NCBI RefSeq assembly: GCF_013410655.1
Contig: NZ_JACCFP010000001.1
Coordinates: 1,302,001 to 1,366,000, forward strand
Origin: Nocardioides thalensis
GTDB taxonomy: Bacteria > Actinomycetota > Actinomycetes > Propionibacteriales > Nocardioidaceae
Direction of reading: 5' to 3'
Length of the DNA: 64,000 nucleotides
Under the pieces are notes generated by a model. It searched no databases. It saw nothing but the letters and a program-made list of their open reading frames with translations, and was not told where the DNA came from. This document shows positions 52,841-60,837 of the stretch, piece after piece (positions within the stretch are counted from its first letter, which is position 1; each line of letters opens with the position of its first letter). The position numbers were made by a program, and so were the translations under genes.

Positions 52841-53809
52841 ATGTCCACGCATTCGCATCGCCGGGCCGGCACCGCCGCCCTCGCGTCCCTGCTCCTCGCG
52901 GGGGTCCTGTCGGCCTGCGGTCAGGAGTCGGAGGCCGACGCCGGGGACGGCGCCTCGTCCGCCGGGGACGACGCGTTCCCGGTCTCCGTCCTCTCGGGCA
53001 CCGAGGCGGACGGCGAGGAGATCACCATCGAGGAGCAGCCCGACTCGATCGTCTCCCTCAGCCCCACCGCGACGGAGATGCTGTGGGAGCTCGGCGCGGG
53101 CGACCAGGTCGTCGCGGTCGACGACCAGTCCGACTACCCGGAGGGCGTGCCGGTCACGAAGCTGTCCGGCTACGAGCCCAACGTCGAGGCGATCCTCGGC
53201 TACGAGCCGGACCTGGTGGTCACGTCGGGCGACTCCGGTGACCTCGTCGCGGGCCTCGAGCGGGTCAGCGTGCCGACGCTGGTGCTGCCCGCGGCCACCA
53301 CGCTCGACGAGATGTACGGCCAGTTCGAGCGGCTCGGCGCCGCCACCGGTCACCCCGACGAGGCGGACGAGCTGACCACTGAGGTGAAGGAGGGCCTGGA
53401 GGCGGCGGTCGCGGACGCGCCCGACGCGGCCGGGACTACCTACTACCACGAGCTCGACCCCAGCCTCTACAGCGTCACCAGCGACACGTTCATCGGCCAG
53501 ATCTACGGCCTGTTCGGCCTCGAGAGCATCGGCGACGAGGCGAAGGGCGGCGACGACTACCCGCAGCTCTCCGAGGAGTTCGTCGTGTCCGAGGACCCCG
53601 ACCTCATCTTCCTCGCCGACAGCGAGTGCTGCGGCGTGACGCCCGAGCAGGTCGCCGACCGGGGCGGCTGGGACTCGATGGAGGCCGTCGAGGAGGACCG
53701 GATCTTCCCGGTCAACGAGGACGTGGCCAGCCGCTGGGGACCGCGCGTGGTCGAGTTCGCCGAGTCGATCGCCGCGACGCTCGCCGAGCAGCCGGCCGAC
53801 GCGGGCTGA
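52841..53809 (+). CDS. btuF: Cobalamin ABC transporter, substrate-binding lipoprotein BtuF
   Basis: A 322-residue protein with lipoprotein signal LAGVLSAC (Cys26) and the class III (PBP helical backbone) binding fold: IVSLSPTATEMLWELGAGDQVV, KLSGYEPNVEAIL, YEPDLVVTSG, and a C-terminal VVEFAESIAATL. The riboswitch directly upstream and the BtuCD genes downstream indicate cobalamin, not iron-siderophore, as ligand. ATG 52841 follows GGGAAGGA, the ribosome-binding site controlled by the riboswitch. Confidence 0.9.
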   Translation: MSTHSHRRAGTAALASLLLAGVLSACGQESEADAGDGASSAGDDAFPVSVLSGTEADGEEITIEEQPDSIVSLSPTATEMLWELGAGDQVVAVDDQSDYPEGVPVTKLSGYEPNVEAILGYEPDLVVTSGDSGDLVAGLERVSVPTLVLPAATTLDEMYGQFERLGAATGHPDEADELTTEVKEGLEAAVADAPDAAGTTYYHELDPSLYSVTSDTFIGQIYGLFGLESIGDEAKGGDDYPQLSEEFVVSEDPDLIFLADSECCGVTPEQVADRGGWDSMEAVEEDRIFPVNEDVASRWGPRVVEFAESIAATLAEQPADAG

Positions 53810-53832
53810 GCGGACGGGAGTCGGAGCGGACG

Positions 53833-54921
53833 ATGGCCGGGGAGATGGTGGCGGCGCGGCCGGAGACCCGGCGTGCCCGGGCGATCCGGTGGTACGCCAC
53901 GCGTCCCTCGGCCCGCCTGCTCAAGCTGGTGCTCGGGCTCGCCGTGGTGGTCGTCGCAGTGCTGGTGTCGTCGCTCGTCGGGCCCGCCGGACTGCACGTC
54001 CGCGGCGTGCTCCTCGAGCTCGTCGACGCGCTGCCGCTGGTGCGCGCCGACTCCGGTCTCAGCGAGATGCAGCAGGCGATCCTCTGGGAGATCCGGCTGC
54101 CGCGCGTGGTCCTCGCGGTGCTCGTCGGCGCCACGCTGGCGCTGGCGGGCACCGCGTACCAGGGCGTGTTCCGCAACCCGCTCGCCGACCCCTACCTGCT
54201 CGGCGTCTCCAGCGGCGCCGGACTCGGCGCGACGCTCGGCATCGTCGCCGGCGGCGCGATCGGTCCGGTGGGCGTGCCACCGCTCGCGTTCGCCGGCGGC
54301 GTGCTGGGGGTCGCGGCGACGTACCTGCTGGGCACCTCGGTCGGCGGCCGCGGCGGCACGGTCGTGATCGTGCTGGCGGGCGTCGCCGTCTCCGCATTCT
54401 TCAACGCCGTGCAGAACTTCATCCAGCAGCGGTACGACGACTCGCTGATGGCCGTCTACTCCTGGATGCTCGGCCGACTGTCCACCGACGGCTGGGCCGA
54501 GGTGGTGGTCGCGCTGCCCTACGTGGTGGTCTCCTGCGCGGTGATCCTCGTGCACCGCCGCACCCTGGACGTGATGGCCGTCGGCGACGTCGAGGCGGCC
54601 AGCCTCGGCGTCAACCCCGGCCGGGTGCGGCTGGTGCTGATCCTCGCCGCGACCCTGGGCACCGCGGCCGCGGTGAGCGTCAGCGGGCTGATCGGCTTCG
54701 TCGGCATCGTCGTCCCGCACGCCGTGCGGCTGCTGTTCGGCGCCGCCCACCACACGCTGCTGCCGCTGGCGATGATGTACGGCGCCGCGTTCCTCGTGCT
54801 CGCCGACGTCGTTGCCCGCTCCGCCCTGCAACCGGCCGAGGTGCCGATCGGCGTGGTCACCGCCGTCGTCGGCGCGCCGTTCTTCCTCGTCGTGCTGCGC
54901 CGGCACCGGGGTGCGGCATGA
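53833..54921 (+). CDS. btuC: Cobalamin ABC transporter permease BtuC
   Basis: The 362-residue FecCD/BtuC-type permease has about ten predicted helices. Family segments are seen: RLPRVVLAVLVGATLALAG, YQGVFRNPLADPYLLGVSSG, and SGLIGFVGIVVPHAVRLLFG (the ATPase contact region). ATG 53833 lies 23 bp after btuF and the stop overlaps btuD (ATGA). Substrate assignment rests on the riboswitch and neighbouring cobalamin genes. Confidence 0.93.
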   Translation: MAGEMVAARPETRRARAIRWYATRPSARLLKLVLGLAVVVVAVLVSSLVGPAGLHVRGVLLELVDALPLVRADSGLSEMQQAILWEIRLPRVVLAVLVGATLALAGTAYQGVFRNPLADPYLLGVSSGAGLGATLGIVAGGAIGPVGVPPLAFAGGVLGVAATYLLGTSVGGRGGTVVIVLAGVAVSAFFNAVQNFIQQRYDDSLMAVYSWMLGRLSTDGWAEVVVALPYVVVSCAVILVHRRTLDVMAVGDVEAASLGVNPGRVRLVLILAATLGTAAAVSVSGLIGFVGIVVPHAVRLLFGAAHHTLLPLAMMYGAAFLVLADVVARSALQPAEVPIGVVTAVVGAPFFLVVLRRHRGAA

Positions 54922-55709
54922 GCGGCAGGGTCGAGCCCGTGATCTCCTGCCGCGGCGTCAGCGTGACGCGCGGCGGAGCCGAGGTCGTGGCGGGGGTCGA
55001 CCTCGCGGTCGAGCCCGGCGACTGGGTCGCGGTCGTGGGCCCCAACGGCGCGGGCAAGACGTCGCTCCTCCTTGCCGTGGCCGGCCTGCTCCGGGCGACC
55101 GGCGAGATCACCGTGGGTGGGCTCGACCCCGCCCACGCGCACCGCCGCGAGATGGCCCGGACGGTGGCGCTGATGCCGCAACGGCCCGTCGTGCCGGAAG
55201 GCATCTCGGTGCGCGAGCTCGTCGCGCTCGGCCGCACGCCGCGCCGTGGCCGGTTCGGCTCCGAGAGCCTAGGCGACCGCGAGGCGGTCGACCGCACCCT
55301 GCACCGGCTCGAGCTGGAGGAACTTGCCGACCGCCCGGCGACGGCCGTGTCCGGCGGCGAGCTCCAGCGGGTGGTCCTCGGCCGGGCGCTCGTGCAAGAG
55401 CCGCGGGTGCTGCTGCTCGACGAGCCCACCAGTGCCCTGGACATCGGTCACCAGCAGAGCGTTCTCGATCTGGTCAACCGGTTGCGACTCGCCGACGGCC
55501 TCACGGTCGTCGCGGCGATGCACGACCTGACGCTGGCCGGCCACTACGGCCGGCGGATCCTGCTGATGCACCGCGGCCGCGTGGTCGCGGACGGTGCACC
55601 CGAGGAGGTGCTGGAGCCCGCCCGTCTCGCCGAGGTGTACGGCGCTCGCGTGGAGGTCCTCCGCCGCGAGGACGGGCCGGCGGTGCTGCCGGTGCGGACT
55701 CCGTCGTGA
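54918..55709 (+). CDS. btuD: Cobalamin ABC transporter ATPase BtuD
   Basis: The 263-residue ATPase has Walker A GPNGAGKTS, Q-loop LMPQRPVVP, signature VSGGELQR, Walker B VLLLDEPTSALD and the switch His in AAMHDLTLAGHYG. It belongs to the FecE/BtuD group and pairs with the permease upstream. Start and stop both overlap neighbours by 4 bp (ATGA and GTGA), placing it in a tightly coupled uptake-salvage operon. Confidence 0.93.
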   Translation: MSGRVEPVISCRGVSVTRGGAEVVAGVDLAVEPGDWVAVVGPNGAGKTSLLLAVAGLLRATGEITVGGLDPAHAHRREMARTVALMPQRPVVPEGISVRELVALGRTPRRGRFGSESLGDREAVDRTLHRLELEELADRPATAVSGGELQRVVLGRALVQEPRVLLLDEPTSALDIGHQQSVLDLVNRLRLADGLTVVAAMHDLTLAGHYGRRILLMHRGRVVADGAPEEVLEPARLAEVYGARVEVLRREDGPAVLPVRTPS

Positions 55710-56608
55710 GCGTGCTGGCGGCGGTGGCTCTCGACGCCGGCTTCGCCGAGCCGCCCGTGGGCGCGCACCCGGTGGTGTGGACCGGGCGCTACCTGGACCT
55801 GGTGGCGCAACGCGTGCCCGCGGCGCCTCCCGGCCGGGCGCTGGCCACCGGCGGCCTCGCCTGGCTGGGTGGCGCGTCGGTCGCCGTGGCCACCGCGGTG
55901 GTGGTCGAGCGCTGCGCCGCCCGCCGCGGTCGCGTCGCGGGCGCGATGCTACGGGGCGTCGCGCTCTGGCCGCTGATCTCCGGCCGGATGCTGCTCGCCG
56001 AGGTGCGGGCCGTGGGCGCGGCCGTCGACCGCGACCCGGCCGCGGGCCGGGAGGCACTCGGGCGCATCGTCAGTCGCGACACCGACGGGCTCACGCCTGA
56101 GGAGGTCCGCGGCGCGGCCCTCGGGTCCCTCGCAGAGAACCTGTCGGACTCCCTCGTCGCGCCCCTCGCCTGGTACGCCGTCGGCGGCCTGCCCGCCGCA
56201 GCCCTCTACCGCTTCGCCAACACCGCCGACGCGTGCTGGGGCTATCGCAGCCCGCGCTGGGAGCACGCCGGCAGGGTGGCGGCCCGCGCCGACGACCTCC
56301 TGAACCTGGTGCCCGCGCGACTGACAGCGGCGCTGCTCGTCGGTCCCTCCCGCTGGCGCAGGCTGCGGCGCGAAGCGCGCCGTACCTCCTCGCCCAACGC
56401 GGGGTGGCCGATGGCTGCGCTGGCGCTGCGCCTCGACGTACGCCTGACCAAGCGCGGCCACTACGCGCTCAACGCGGACGCGCGCGACCCGAGGCCCGGC
56501 GACGTCGCCGCCGGGCTCCGGGCCGCTCGCCGCGCCGCCACCGCCGCGGCCGTGGTCGCCATCGCCGCCGACGTCCTCACCCGCCCACCCCGACAAGGAG
56601 CCTCATGA
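55706..56608 (+). CDS. cobD: Adenosylcobinamide-phosphate synthase CobD (CbiB)
   Basis: CobD/CbiB attaches the (R)-1-amino-2-propanol phosphate arm to cobyric acid. The 300-residue membrane protein shows VRGAALGSLAENLSDSLVAPL, the AALYRFANTADACWGYRS segment, DDLLNLVPARLTA and SPNAGWPMAALAL, all typical of the family. GTG 55706 overlaps the btuD stop; the stop overlaps cobA/cobO. In this operon it would use the aminopropanol phosphate made by the CobC-like enzyme downstream. Confidence 0.94.
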   Translation: MSVLAAVALDAGFAEPPVGAHPVVWTGRYLDLVAQRVPAAPPGRALATGGLAWLGGASVAVATAVVVERCAARRGRVAGAMLRGVALWPLISGRMLLAEVRAVGAAVDRDPAAGREALGRIVSRDTDGLTPEEVRGAALGSLAENLSDSLVAPLAWYAVGGLPAAALYRFANTADACWGYRSPRWEHAGRVAARADDLLNLVPARLTAALLVGPSRWRRLRREARRTSSPNAGWPMAALALRLDVRLTKRGHYALNADARDPRPGDVAAGLRAARRAATAAAVVAIAADVLTRPPRQGAS

Positions 56609-57180
56609 GCGCCACCCAGGAACCCAGCGTCTGCCGCCCGCAACCCCAGCGCGAGCGGAGGGACGTGCCGTCGCTGGTGCTGGTCAACACCGGCGACGGC
56701 AAGGGCAAGTCGACCGCCGCGTTCGGCACGATCATGCGCGCGGTCGCGCGTGAGTGGCCCGTCGGCGTCGTTCAGTTCATGAAGTCGGGCAAGTGGCGCG
56801 TCGGCGAGGAGGCGGTCGCCCGCAAGCTCGGCGTGGACTGGTGGACGATCGGCGACGGCTTCACCTGGGAGTCCGACGACCTCGACCGGTCGGCGGGCAC
56901 CGCGCGCGAGGCCTGGGCGGCGGCGGCGGAGAAGCTCGCGTCCGGGGACTACCGCCTGCTGGTCCTCGACGAGATCACCTACCCGATCAACTACGGGTGG
57001 ATCGCCGGGGACGCGGTGTGGCAGGCGATCCGCGAGCGGGCGGAGCACACGACGGTGTTCTGCACCGGGCGCAACGCCCCGCAGCCGCTGATCGACCTCG
57101 CGGACACGGTCACCGAGATGCGGAAGGTCAAGCACGCCTACGAGTCCGGCGTCCGCGCGCGCCGCGGCATCGACTACTGA
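56605..57180 (+). CDS. cobO: Cob(I)yrinic acid a,c-diamide adenosyltransferase (CobA/CobO/BtuR)
   Basis: The enzyme adds the 5'-deoxyadenosyl group of ATP to cobalt, giving adenosylated corrinoids. The 191-residue protein has the P-loop NTGDGKGKSTAAFG (Gly30-Thr37), GVVQFMKSGKW, LLVLDEITYPINYGW and the C-terminal TEMRKVKHAYESGVRARRGIDY (in part) of this family. ATG 56605 overlaps cobD (ATGA). Useful both for salvage and to make the riboswitch ligand. Confidence 0.96.
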   Translation: MSATQEPSVCRPQPQRERRDVPSLVLVNTGDGKGKSTAAFGTIMRAVAREWPVGVVQFMKSGKWRVGEEAVARKLGVDWWTIGDGFTWESDDLDRSAGTAREAWAAAAEKLASGDYRLLVLDEITYPINYGWIAGDAVWQAIRERAEHTTVFCTGRNAPQPLIDLADTVTEMRKVKHAYESGVRARRGIDY

Positions 57181-57182
57181 GC

Positions 57183-58187
57183 ATGGACCCGCTCCTCGAC
57201 CACGGCGATCGGCAGGTGCCGCCCGGAGCCGTCGACCTCGCGGTCAACGTGCTCGCCGCGACGCCGCCCTGGTTGAAGGAGGCGCTGGCTCGGGTCGACC
57301 TGACCGCCTATCCCGACCAGGGCGCCGCGCTCGACGCGATCGCGGCGCGGCACGTCGCAACACCCGACGAGTGCCTGGTGCTGCACGGCGCGGCAGAGGC
57401 GTTCTGGCTGCTCGCCCTCGTGCTGCGGCCGCGGCTGGCCGCGTGCGTGCATCCTTCGTTCACCGCGCCCGAGGCCGCGTTGCGCGCGGCCGGCGTCGAG
57501 GTACACCGCGTCGTGCGCGACCCGGACGACGGCTTCGGGCTCGATCCCGCGGCGGTCCCGGACGACGCGGACCTGGTCGTGCTCGGCCGTCCCGACAATC
57601 CGACCGGCCGTCTCGAGCCGGTCGACGTGGTCGCGGCGCTCTGCCGCCCCGGTCGCGTGGTCGTCGTGGACGAAGCGTTCGCCGACTTCCTGCCCGACGC
57701 CGGCGGGCTGCACGGCGCGCGGTTGCCGGGCGTCGTGTGCATCCGGAGCCTGACCAAGCTCTGGGGACTCGCCGGCCTCCGGGTCGGCTACCTGCTCGGC
57801 GACCGCGCGCTGGTCGCGCGCCTCGCCGCCGCGCGCCAGCCCTGGCCCGCGAGCACGCCGGCGCTCCGGGCCGTCGAGCTGGTCTGCGCGGCCGAGGCCG
57901 AGCGGCGCGAGCGCGCTGCCTTGGTATCCGCTGCGCGTGCCGAGCTGCTCGCCTCGCTCGACGCGATGCCGGTGCGGACGTGGGCATCACCGGCCAACTT
58001 CGCGCTGCTACGCACGCCGTACGCCGACCTCCGCGAGCGGTTGCTGCGCCACGGCGTGGCGGTGCGGAAGGGGCACACGTTCCCGGGGCTGGACCGGACC
58101 TACGTGCGGATCGCCGTACCCACCGAGCGCGAGCCGCGCGATCGGTTCCTCGAGGCTCTGGCTACCGAGCTCGTCTCGGCTGGCTAG
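57183..58187 (+). CDS. cobC: CobC-like PLP enzyme (threonine-phosphate decarboxylase, Rv2231c type)
   Basis: A 334-residue class I/II aminotransferase-fold protein, shorter than HisC. Seen: AVNVLAATPPWL at the substrate end, GRPDNPTGRLEP, VVVDEAFADFLPD (PLP Asp) and the PLP lysine in IRSLTKLWGLAGLRVGYL (~191). Its place after cobD and cobO indicates L-threonine-phosphate decarboxylase, which supplies aminopropanol phosphate for the nucleotide loop; a histidinol-phosphate aminotransferase cannot be excluded by sequence alone. ATG 57183 lies 2 bp after the preceding stop. Confidence 0.85.
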   Translation: MDPLLDHGDRQVPPGAVDLAVNVLAATPPWLKEALARVDLTAYPDQGAALDAIAARHVATPDECLVLHGAAEAFWLLALVLRPRLAACVHPSFTAPEAALRAAGVEVHRVVRDPDDGFGLDPAAVPDDADLVVLGRPDNPTGRLEPVDVVAALCRPGRVVVVDEAFADFLPDAGGLHGARLPGVVCIRSLTKLWGLAGLRVGYLLGDRALVARLAAARQPWPASTPALRAVELVCAAEAERRERAALVSAARAELLASLDAMPVRTWASPANFALLRTPYADLRERLLRHGVAVRKGHTFPGLDRTYVRIAVPTEREPRDRFLEALATELVSAG

Positions 58188-58190
58188 CCT
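58185..58190 (+). promoter_or_regulatory. -10 element of the VOC gene (leaderless)
   Basis: TAGCCT overlaps the cobC stop and ends 6 nt before the ATG at 58197. Confidence 0.5.
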
Positions 58191-58196
58191 GCGGGC

Positions 58197-58574
58197 ATGC
58201 GTTTCCACCACGTCCAGCTGTCGTGCGCGGCCGGGGGAGAGGACGAGGGCCGGCGGTTCTTCGTCGACGGCCTCGGCTTCGCGGAGATCCCGAAGCCGGC
58301 CGAGCTCGCCAAGCGCGGCGGCGCGTGGTTCCGGCACCCGGGCGGCGCCGAGATCCATCTCGGGATCGACGAGCCCGCGCAGGGGCGGAAGGCCCATCCC
58401 GGCCTCGAGGTCGAAACCACGGCCGAGCTCGAGCGCCTGGCCGCCCACCTTGAGGCGCTGGGCTACGGCGTCGACTGGTCGCAGCGGCACAACGCCGAGA
58501 CCTTCGAGCGTTTCCACACGCATGACCCGTTCGGGAACCGGATCGAGGTCCTGCACGTGCTCGAGGTGGACTGA
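58197..58574 (+). CDS. VOC/glyoxalase-fold protein
   Basis: A 125-residue protein with two beta-alpha-beta-beta-beta units of the vicinal-oxygen-chelate superfamily. Metal-ligand-like residues are seen at RFHHVQLSC (His), AEIHLGID (His) and NRIEVLHVLEVD (Glu). Substrate unknown; family members include glyoxalase, dioxygenase and resistance proteins. It probably has its own leaderless promoter and is not clearly part of the cobalamin operon. Confidence 0.85.
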   Translation: MRFHHVQLSCAAGGEDEGRRFFVDGLGFAEIPKPAELAKRGGAWFRHPGGAEIHLGIDEPAQGRKAHPGLEVETTAELERLAAHLEALGYGVDWSQRHNAETFERFHTHDPFGNRIEVLHVLEVD

Positions 58575-58633
58575 CCAGCACATGCCTGTGTCCCCGCCGA
58601 TGGTGGGGTCGGCGGGGGTGCGGGGCGTGGTCG

Positions 58634-59080
58634 CTACTCGTCGGGCGGGTCGGTCGGCTTGGCAGGCCCGGGGCAGGGCTGGGTGTCGAGGGCGTAGGTG
58701 CCGCCGGGGGTGACCAGCCACTGGTGCCCGGTGCGGCCGCGCCAGTGGTAGACGCCGGGGGCGAGGACCCGATACGCCCAGCCGGCCCTGTGTGTTTTCG
58801 ACCGGTGGTGGCCGCGGCAGACCGGCGCCAGGTTGCACGGACAGGTCACGCCGCCCTTGGTATGGGGGATGGCGTGGTCCAGGTCGCAGGCCTCGGCGGG
58901 ACGATTGCAGTGCGGGTACACGCAGGTCTGGTCGCGGAGCAGGACTTGGCGGGCTTGGCGTTCGGCGATCTCATAAGCGCCGGTGGGTTCGTGGCCGGCG
59001 ACGTCGAGGACGGGCCGGACGATGATGGTGCCCGCCGCAGCGCACCATTCGCGGACCTGCTCCGCGGTGACCGGGGGGTT
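58634..59080 (-). pseudogene. C-terminal fragment of a DUF222-HNH endonuclease gene
   Basis: Reads VTAEQVREWCAAAGTIIVRPVLD, then the HNH core CVYPHCNRP, CDLDHAIPHTKGG, CNLAPVCRGHHRSKTH and a C-terminal WRGRTGHQWLVTPGGTY, the normal end of actinobacterial DUF222-HNH proteins. The upstream side stops at the left arm of the GIY-YIG element (59081). About 150 codons that normally lie between this part and the N-terminal fragment (59540-60054) are missing, and the two fragments are in different frames, so the gene is broken. Confidence 0.85.
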
Positions 59081-59539
59081 GCCGGTGGTTGAGGTGCGAG
59101 GCCGCCCGCGGCCGAGCCTCGAAACCTCCGGCCTCAGCGGGATGGCGGGTCGGGGTGGTCGGCCTCGGCGTCGCGGCGTTGTACAGCGGAGCGGCGGGAC
59201 AGCGCTGGGAGCTGGTGCCACTCGCCGTTGATGAGGGCTTGTCGTTTGCGGCGGTTCCAGCCCTGGATCTGTTTCTCGAAGGCGTAAGCATCCTCGATGC
59301 GGTCGAACCAGCCGCTCCACACCAACACCACTGGGCGTCGCGATCGCGTGTAGGCCGCGCCGAGGTCGTCGTCGTGGTTGTGCTGCCATATCCGTGCGTC
59401 GAGATCGACGGTGCTGCCGGCGTAGTAGGTGCCGTCAGCGCACTCGAGCAGATAGGCCCAGGGCATCGACCTGTGGCCTCAGTAGGGGCCGGAGGTTTCG
59501 AGGCTCGGCCGCGGGCGGCCTCGCACCTCAACCACCGGC
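59081..59539. mobile_element. 459-bp element: GIY-YIG ORF between perfect 53-bp inverted repeats
   Basis: Arms 59081-59133 and 59487-59539 are perfect inverted copies over 53 bp. Each arm can itself fold (GAGGT-g-CGAGGC ... GCCTCG-aa-ACCTC), like a REP sequence. One ORF fills the interior: its stop codon touches the left arm and its ATG is 20 bp from the right arm. The element separates the two parts of a DUF222-HNH gene. The layout resembles REP-flanked RAYT transposase units, but with a GIY-YIG nuclease. Confidence 0.8.
59134..59466 (-). CDS. GIY-YIG endonuclease-like protein
   Basis: The 110-residue protein is a compact GIY-YIG domain of the UPF0213/Slx1-like size. Key residues are Tyr5 (AYLLECADG), the second motif TYYAGST (Tyr14/15, Gly17), Arg25 (DLDARIWQHN) and a downstream Glu in AYAFEKQIQGWNRRK, so the catalytic Tyr-Arg-Glu set appears complete. 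ATG 59466 is the only good start in the interior of the element. It may nick or cut DNA to move the element or be its remnant; function not established. Confidence 0.85.
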   Translation of the reverse strand: MPWAYLLECADGTYYAGSTVDLDARIWQHNHDDDLGAAYTRSRRPVVLVWSGWFDRIEDAYAFEKQIQGWNRRKRQALINGEWHQLPALSRRSAVQRRDAEADHPDPPSR

Positions 59540-60054
59540 CCGTCGGCGAACCGAGCCAGGTGCTGATCCACGAACCCCACGGCGTCGGGGTTCAGGTCGC
59601 GGGTGCAGGCGGCGATCCGCAGGCCCTTCCACACCGGGACGTGTCCGTCCAAGACGCGGGCCCAGACCTGGGGGAGGCGGTGGGAGAGCTCTACGACCTG
59701 CCCGACGTAGTTGCGGACCGAGTCGATGCCGCGGGAGAGGATGGCGTCGAGCTCGAGGACGGCGAAGTCGGAGATCAACGGCGCACCCTCACCCGCTAAC
59801 GGCAGCCCGGTGTCCAAGCCACGTTCGGTGAGGGTGGAGGCGTCCTCCGGGACTTCGACGGTGTGCTGCATTGCCCATTCGGCGATGTCGCGGACCTCGC
59901 CGAGCTGCTGGTCGGTGATGATCCTCCGGCGCTGCGCGATCCCTTTCAGCAGTTCGTCGGCGCGGGAGAGCGGGGCCTCGGTCAACGGCACGCCGACCGC
60001 GCCGGCCGCGGGTGCGGCCGGGAGGTCGAAGAAAGGCGCCATCCCGAGATCCAT
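59540..60054 (-). pseudogene. N-terminal fragment of the DUF222-HNH gene
   Basis: Reads a DUF222-type helical region (ADELLKGIAQRRRIITDQQL, VRDIAEWAMQHTVEVPED, FAVLELDAILSRGIDSVRNY, DPDAVGF-like NPDAVGFVDQHLARFA). At 59539 the frame enters the right arm of the GIY-YIG element and ends at a stop at 59479. ATG 60054 or GTG 60084 may be the start. The middle of the normal protein is absent. Confidence 0.8.
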
Positions 60055-60150
60055 AACCCGTATTGAACTACCGAGGACCGACACAACCAGACGCCGGAAA
60101 CCCGCCTGTGGACAGGGAATTCTCGATCCCGGCGTGTGGACGGGAAGTGG

Positions 60151-60192
60151 GTCTCGATACGCCCTCGCCTAGCGGCTCGGGCTACTCGACCA
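60151..60192. repeat. REP-like imperfect palindrome, second family
   Basis: GTCTCGATACGCCC and GGGCTACTCGACCA form an imperfect stem around TCGCCTAGCGGCTC. Such sequences are common dispersed repeats in Nocardioides-type genomes (from memory). The 60055-60383 gap also holds CCTCAACCACC (60214-60224), the edge motif of the GIY-YIG element arms; nothing else was seen there. Confidence 0.6.
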
Positions 60193-60371
60193 CCCTGGAG
60201 ACGGCCGCCGGCCTCAACCACCAACTGCCCGTGTCCGTCATGACTGCAACCACAGAACGACGACCGCAGGCGGCCCGAAACCCACGCAGTAGAGCAACCA
60301 AGCACCGCGCCCGAAGCGGCGAGCAGCCACACTGTCCGATATTTCCGACGAAGGTCGACCCGGCGAGGCTC

Positions 60372-60377
60372 TACTCT
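60372..60377 (+). promoter_or_regulatory. -10 element, leaderless start
   Basis: TACTCT ends 6 nt before the ATG at 60384; no Shine-Dalgarno sequence. Confidence 0.45.
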
Positions 60378-60383
60378 TCACCG

Positions 60384-60629
60384 ATGGCGACGAACCGCAT
60401 CATCGGCCTCCTCGTGGCCGGCCTGGCCATCCAGGTCGTCTGCTGCATCGTCGCCGTCCTGGCGGCGCCGCGGACCGACTACGAGGCGACCGGCCCGGTG
60501 GAGAGCGGCGACCAGACCGTCATGCTCGTCGGCATCCTCGGTTTCGGGCTCGGCGGCGTGCTGTCGTTGATCGCCGTGATCGCGCTCGGGGTGATGCTGG
60601 GCATGCAGGCGCACGCGGGGCGCGCGTAG
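60384..60629 (+). CDS. Small two-helix membrane protein
   Basis: An 81-residue protein with two predicted helices (IIGLLVAGLAIQVVCCIVAVL and VMLVGILGFGLGGVLSLIAVI, shown in part) joined by a short acidic loop. ATG 60384 is supported by the leaderless -10. It is convergent with the small gene at 60648-60812. No family recognised. Confidence 0.65.
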   Translation: MATNRIIGLLVAGLAIQVVCCIVAVLAAPRTDYEATGPVESGDQTVMLVGILGFGLGGVLSLIAVIALGVMLGMQAHAGRA

Positions 60630-60647
60630 CACCGAGGGCGTAGCTCC

Positions 60648-60812
60648 CTAGTCGAACGGGCGGTCCTCGCCCTGGCGCAGCGTGCTGTTGAAGAAGCCGT
60701 CGTTGGCGTTGGGGAGCGGATGGTCCTTGCCGCTTCGGGTGATCCGCGCGGCGAGCCAGAAGAGGCCACCGAGGATGAGCACCCCGACCGCGAGCGTGAT
60801 CACCAGGTCCAT
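60648..60812 (-). CDS. Small single-pass membrane protein
   Basis: A 54-residue ORF. One N-terminal helix (VITLAVGVLILGGLFWLAA) is followed by a polar tail RSGKDHPLPNANDGFFN and ends EDRPFD. TAGGAT (60819-60824, minus strand) ends 6 nt before its ATG, a leaderless promoter. Convergent with the gene at 60384. No family recognised. Confidence 0.6.
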   Translation of the reverse strand: MDLVITLAVGVLILGGLFWLAARITRSGKDHPLPNANDGFFNSTLRQGEDRPFD

Positions 60813-60818
60813 GGGCAG

Positions 60819-60824
60819 ATCCTA
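60819..60824 (-). promoter_or_regulatory. -10 element for the 54-residue gene
   Basis: TAGGAT on the minus strand, 6 nt upstream of the ATG at 60812. Confidence 0.5.
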
Positions 60825-60837
60825 TGCATGACCGTCG

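Noticed and set aside
52841..55709. Iron-siderophore (FecBCD-type) uptake instead of cobalamin
   Set aside because: The fold families are shared, but the cobalamin riboswitch directly upstream and cobD-cobO-cobC downstream favour corrinoids.
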